In this document: positions 31,877 through 33,600 of the stretch, in pieces | Layout of the letters: each line of letters begins with the position of its first letter | How positions within the stretch are numbered: the first letter of the stretch is position 1 | NCBI GenBank assembly: GCA_009377395.1 | Contig: WHUB01000047.1 | Coordinates: 1-33,600 of the forward strand | DNA: 33,600 bases | Direction of reading: 5' to 3' | From: Actinophytocola sp. | GTDB lineage: Bacteria; Actinomycetota; Actinomycetes; Mycobacteriales; Pseudonocardiaceae | Made by a program: the position numbers and the translations under genes | The notes under the pieces: model-generated | The model's input: only the letters and a program-made list of their open reading frames with translations | Database searches by the model: none | Told to the model about the DNA's origin: nothing

Positions 31877-32752
31877 TCAGTGCTGATCCACGAGGACGAG
31901 CGTCCCCAGTGGTACCTCGGTGAGGTGATTGAGCGCGTCCTCGGGAACCTGGATGCAGCCGTGGCTGGACCGGGTCCCGAAGACACTGGAGGTCGGCCAG
32001 GTGTGGATGGCGACCGTTCCCGGTCCGCCGCCGAAGCTGTCCAGCGTGTCGCTGTGCGCGCCGAGGGGGAGGATGACCGGGGAGAATTCTTGGTCTGGAT
32101 CGGTGAACGAGCCGAGCAGGAACGTCCGTCCTGCCGGGGTCGGGGTTTCATTCTTGCCGATGCCGATCGGCCACTCGCCGAGCGACTGGCCGTCCCGCAC
32201 CAGCTCGATCGTGCGCGCACCGAGGTGCACGCGGATCAGGTACGGCGTGCTGTCCCGCACGACGTCCGCATTGAGGACCCAGCCGGTCGAGCCGTTGGGC
32301 TTGGACGGCAGCAGCACCTGCGACCAGCCGTCGCGCGTCGCGATGACCGGCAGCCAGGTGTCGCCGAGCTGCTCGGGCCCGATCTTGGCGATGGGGGTGC
32401 CGTCTGGCGCGTCGAAGATCGGTGTCATCTCCGGCGGATGGACGACGGTGCCGTCGGTGGTCTGCTGACGTGCGGTGTCGGTCGGAGCCGCCTCGATGGT
32501 GTCGTGGGTCGTCGACTCGGGGAGACCGGCGAGCGCCACGTCCTCGGTGGTCTCGGCCGGCTCACCGGGAGCCGCCTGTGGCGCACCCGTGGTGCTCGTG
32601 CTGCTGAACCACATCACTCCGGTGAGCACGAGCATGACCGCGAGAACACCCGCACCAGCGGAAAGCAGAATGAATCTCCAACTACGCACTTGCGCGCTAT
32701 TCCTCGCATGGGCTCCGCCGTGTTTGCGGGAGCCGTACTCATCGTTGGTCAA
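31877..32752 (-). CDS. Membrane-anchored L,D-transpeptidase (YkuD domain)
   Basis: This protein is about 291 residues. It has a short cytoplasmic tail, a membrane helix at about 28-50 (FILLSAGAGVLAVMLVLTGV), a Thr/Glu/Pro-rich linker, an SH3-like domain at about 100-165 (WLPVIATRDGWSQVLLPS) and a YkuD domain from about 170. The active site is VAIHTWPTSSVFGTR then SSHGCIQVP, with His250, His264 and Cys266. These enzymes make 3-3 peptidoglycan cross-links, and some attach proteins to peptidoglycan. The start is uncertain: TTG 32752 gives the full protein, while GTG 32689 gives 270 residues and has AGGA upstream. It heads an operon with the LPVTG-ending protein. Confidence 0.88.
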   Translation of the reverse strand: MTNDEYGSRKHGGAHARNSAQVRSWRFILLSAGAGVLAVMLVLTGVMWFSSTSTTGAPQAAPGEPAETTEDVALAGLPESTTHDTIEAAPTDTARQQTTDGTVVHPPEMTPIFDAPDGTPIAKIGPEQLGDTWLPVIATRDGWSQVLLPSKPNGSTGWVLNADVVRDSTPYLIRVHLGARTIELVRDGQSLGEWPIGIGKNETPTPAGRTFLLGSFTDPDQEFSPVILPLGAHSDTLDSFGGGPGTVAIHTWPTSSVFGTRSSHGCIQVPEDALNHLTEVPLGTLVLVDQH

Positions 32753-33065
32753 ATTGCTGAAACCTTATTCCGGGGGAGGCGCCGGTGGGGGATCGGCACC
32801 GCGTGGTCGGGACATTAAATCGGGGTTGGCTGGCAGCACAGTACACGCCCATCGAACGCGTGAAAACTGGGGGTCCCAGAGCGTGTCGCCTGGGGTTTCT
32901 CGCCCTTATGGCGCAGTGCACGTGAACATTCTGTGCACAGATCTGACTCAAAAACACTCGATGGAGTGACGCATTGTTTTCGAAGTTAACGGCGGTTCCG
33001 TGAAAGCCTCACAATGGCTATTTGACAACGGTCTGTGATAGTCAGCAGGAATTCTCGGCGCAAAA
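32753..33065. other. Regulatory region upstream of the L,D-transpeptidase gene
   Basis: No gene is seen in this AT-richer stretch. A minus-strand promoter is possible: TTTTCA and TACTGT separated by 17 bases (32838-32866 in plus coordinates). GTGCAC occurs twice, at 32916-32921 and 32933-32938, 17 bases apart, and is itself palindromic, so the pair could be an operator. TAAGGT on the minus strand (32762-32767) is a second -10-like element, nine bases before the TTG start. Confidence 0.4.
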
Positions 33066-33101
33066 AACGGTATCCTCACACGATCGTGTGAGGATACCGT
33101 T
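33066..33101 (-). terminator. Rho-independent terminator of the second LPVTG gene
   Basis: Arms 33066-33083 and 33084-33101 form a perfect 18-bp inverted repeat with no spacer. On the minus strand the hairpin is followed by a run of six Ts (33062-33067 are A on the plus strand). It lies 24 bases after the stop at 33126 and is a classical terminator for that gene. Confidence 0.88.
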
Positions 33102-33125
33102 CGTTCTGTACGCTCTCGGGTGAAA

Positions 33126-33600
33126 TCAGCCCGTCACAGGCAACCCTGTCGTCACCGGTGTGGGTGGCGGAGCTGTCGGCGGATCGGTGATCTCCGGCTT
33201 GTCGGGAACACCGCACGTAGCCGACGCGGCGGTGATCACTTCTTGGCCGTCGCCGAGGTTGATCTCCAGTCCGACGACCGTGAACGAGCCGTCCTTGTTG
33301 TTGGTCTGCTTGTTCGCGGTGATGCTCACCAGCGGGTTCTCGGGCAGGATGGCGGTGTTCGCCTCCAGCGGCGGGATCTCGATCTGCTGGCCCAGCATGG
33401 CCACGTTCGCGATCTCGACCGAGCCGCTCTCCTCGTCACAGGCCACCTTGATGAGCCCGATGGAGACGAGGCTGGGCGTCTCGGCGGTGGTGATGCTGGT
33501 GCAGAGCTGCTCCGGGTCGAGCTGGTCGACCACCTGGCTCGGCAGCAGATCACCGATCGCCTCGGGCACCTGTTCGGCCGGGTTGTCCGCCTCGCAGGCC
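33126..33600 (-). CDS. Second exported protein ending in LPVTG (5' end beyond the window)
   Basis: The frame is open to the right edge, so the N-terminus and any signal peptide are missing. The visible 157 residues include ANTAILPENPLVSITANKQT, GLEINLGDGQEVITAASATC and a Pro/Thr-rich end, PTPVTTGLPVTG. The NT-I-PE...DG-QEVI-ASATC pattern aligns with the protein at 31142-31861, so they are paralogues. Both stop right after LPVTG, and codons past the stop are again not hydrophobic. The linker is Pro-rich here, not Asp/Gly-rich. It is a separate transcription unit from the transpeptidase, because a strong terminator lies between. Confidence 0.82.
   Translation of the reverse strand, partial: ACEADNPAEQVPEAIGDLLPSQVVDQLDPEQLCTSITTAETPSLVSIGLIKVACDEESGSVEIANVAMLGQQIEIPPLEANTAILPENPLVSITANKQTNNKDGSFTVVGLEINLGDGQEVITAASATCGVPDKPEITDPPTAPPPTPVTTGLPVTG

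Noticed and set aside
33022..33044. A plus-strand promoter with TTGACA and TAGTCA
   Set aside because: The spacer is only 11 bases, and no plus-strand gene follows.

Overview
The window is GC-rich, gene-dense DNA from an actinomycete, most likely a member of the Pseudonocardiales (Amycolatopsis/Saccharomonospora-like). This rests on the mycobacterial-type order pgsA2-garA-merR-DUF151-merR-gcvP, an actinobacterial ergothioneine operon, an AcnR-type TetR regulator, frequent GTG/TTG starts and several apparently leaderless genes. The genus is an inference. I saw no tRNA, rRNA, CRISPR array or insertion sequence.

Positions 1-3500: a zinc-starvation island. One Zur-like box (1706-1720) lies between two divergent units. 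Leftward are an MRF/CobW-type protein and zinc-ligand-free L31 and L32. Rightward are zinc-ligand-free L28, L33, S14 and S18. A VapBC toxin-antitoxin pair follows directly. Positions 3500-6500: a fused siroheme synthase, an alpha/beta hydrolase and a CDP-alcohol phosphatidyltransferase.

Positions 6500-12600: the conserved GarA locus (FHA protein, MerR regulator, DUF151 nuclease-like protein, second MerR regulator), then a tandem glycine riboswitch in front of gcvP. garA makes a 2-oxoglutarate-node switch protein and gcvP makes the P-protein of glycine cleavage, so the block is about glycine, glutamate and TCA balance. gcvH is missing from its usual place. Positions 12580-13190: a ribbon-helix-helix/Doc toxin-antitoxin pair whose start lies inside a perfect 20-bp-arm palindrome.

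Positions 13190-24120, mostly minus strand: an MFS transporter, a short substrate-binding-like membrane protein, an operon of two CNNM/CBS membrane proteins plus a protein usually labelled 3-methyladenine glycosylase, an AcnR-like TetR gene with a matching operator, a frameshifted LuxR-type ATPase regulator, an exported NlpC/P60 hydrolase and a VOC protein. Positions 24240-26650: a Glu/Leu/Phe/Val dehydrogenase divergent from a LysR regulator.

Positions 26690-30980: the ergothioneine operon egtA-egtB-egtC-egtD with overlapping or nearly abutting genes and no egtE, closed by two long hairpins. Positions 31140-33600: an envelope module. A membrane-anchored L,D-transpeptidase sits 15 bp upstream of an exported protein, and a paralogue of that protein lies further upstream. 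Both exported proteins end exactly in TTGLPVTG, a sortase-like LPXTG motif with no membrane tail. This is the most unusual arrangement in the window.
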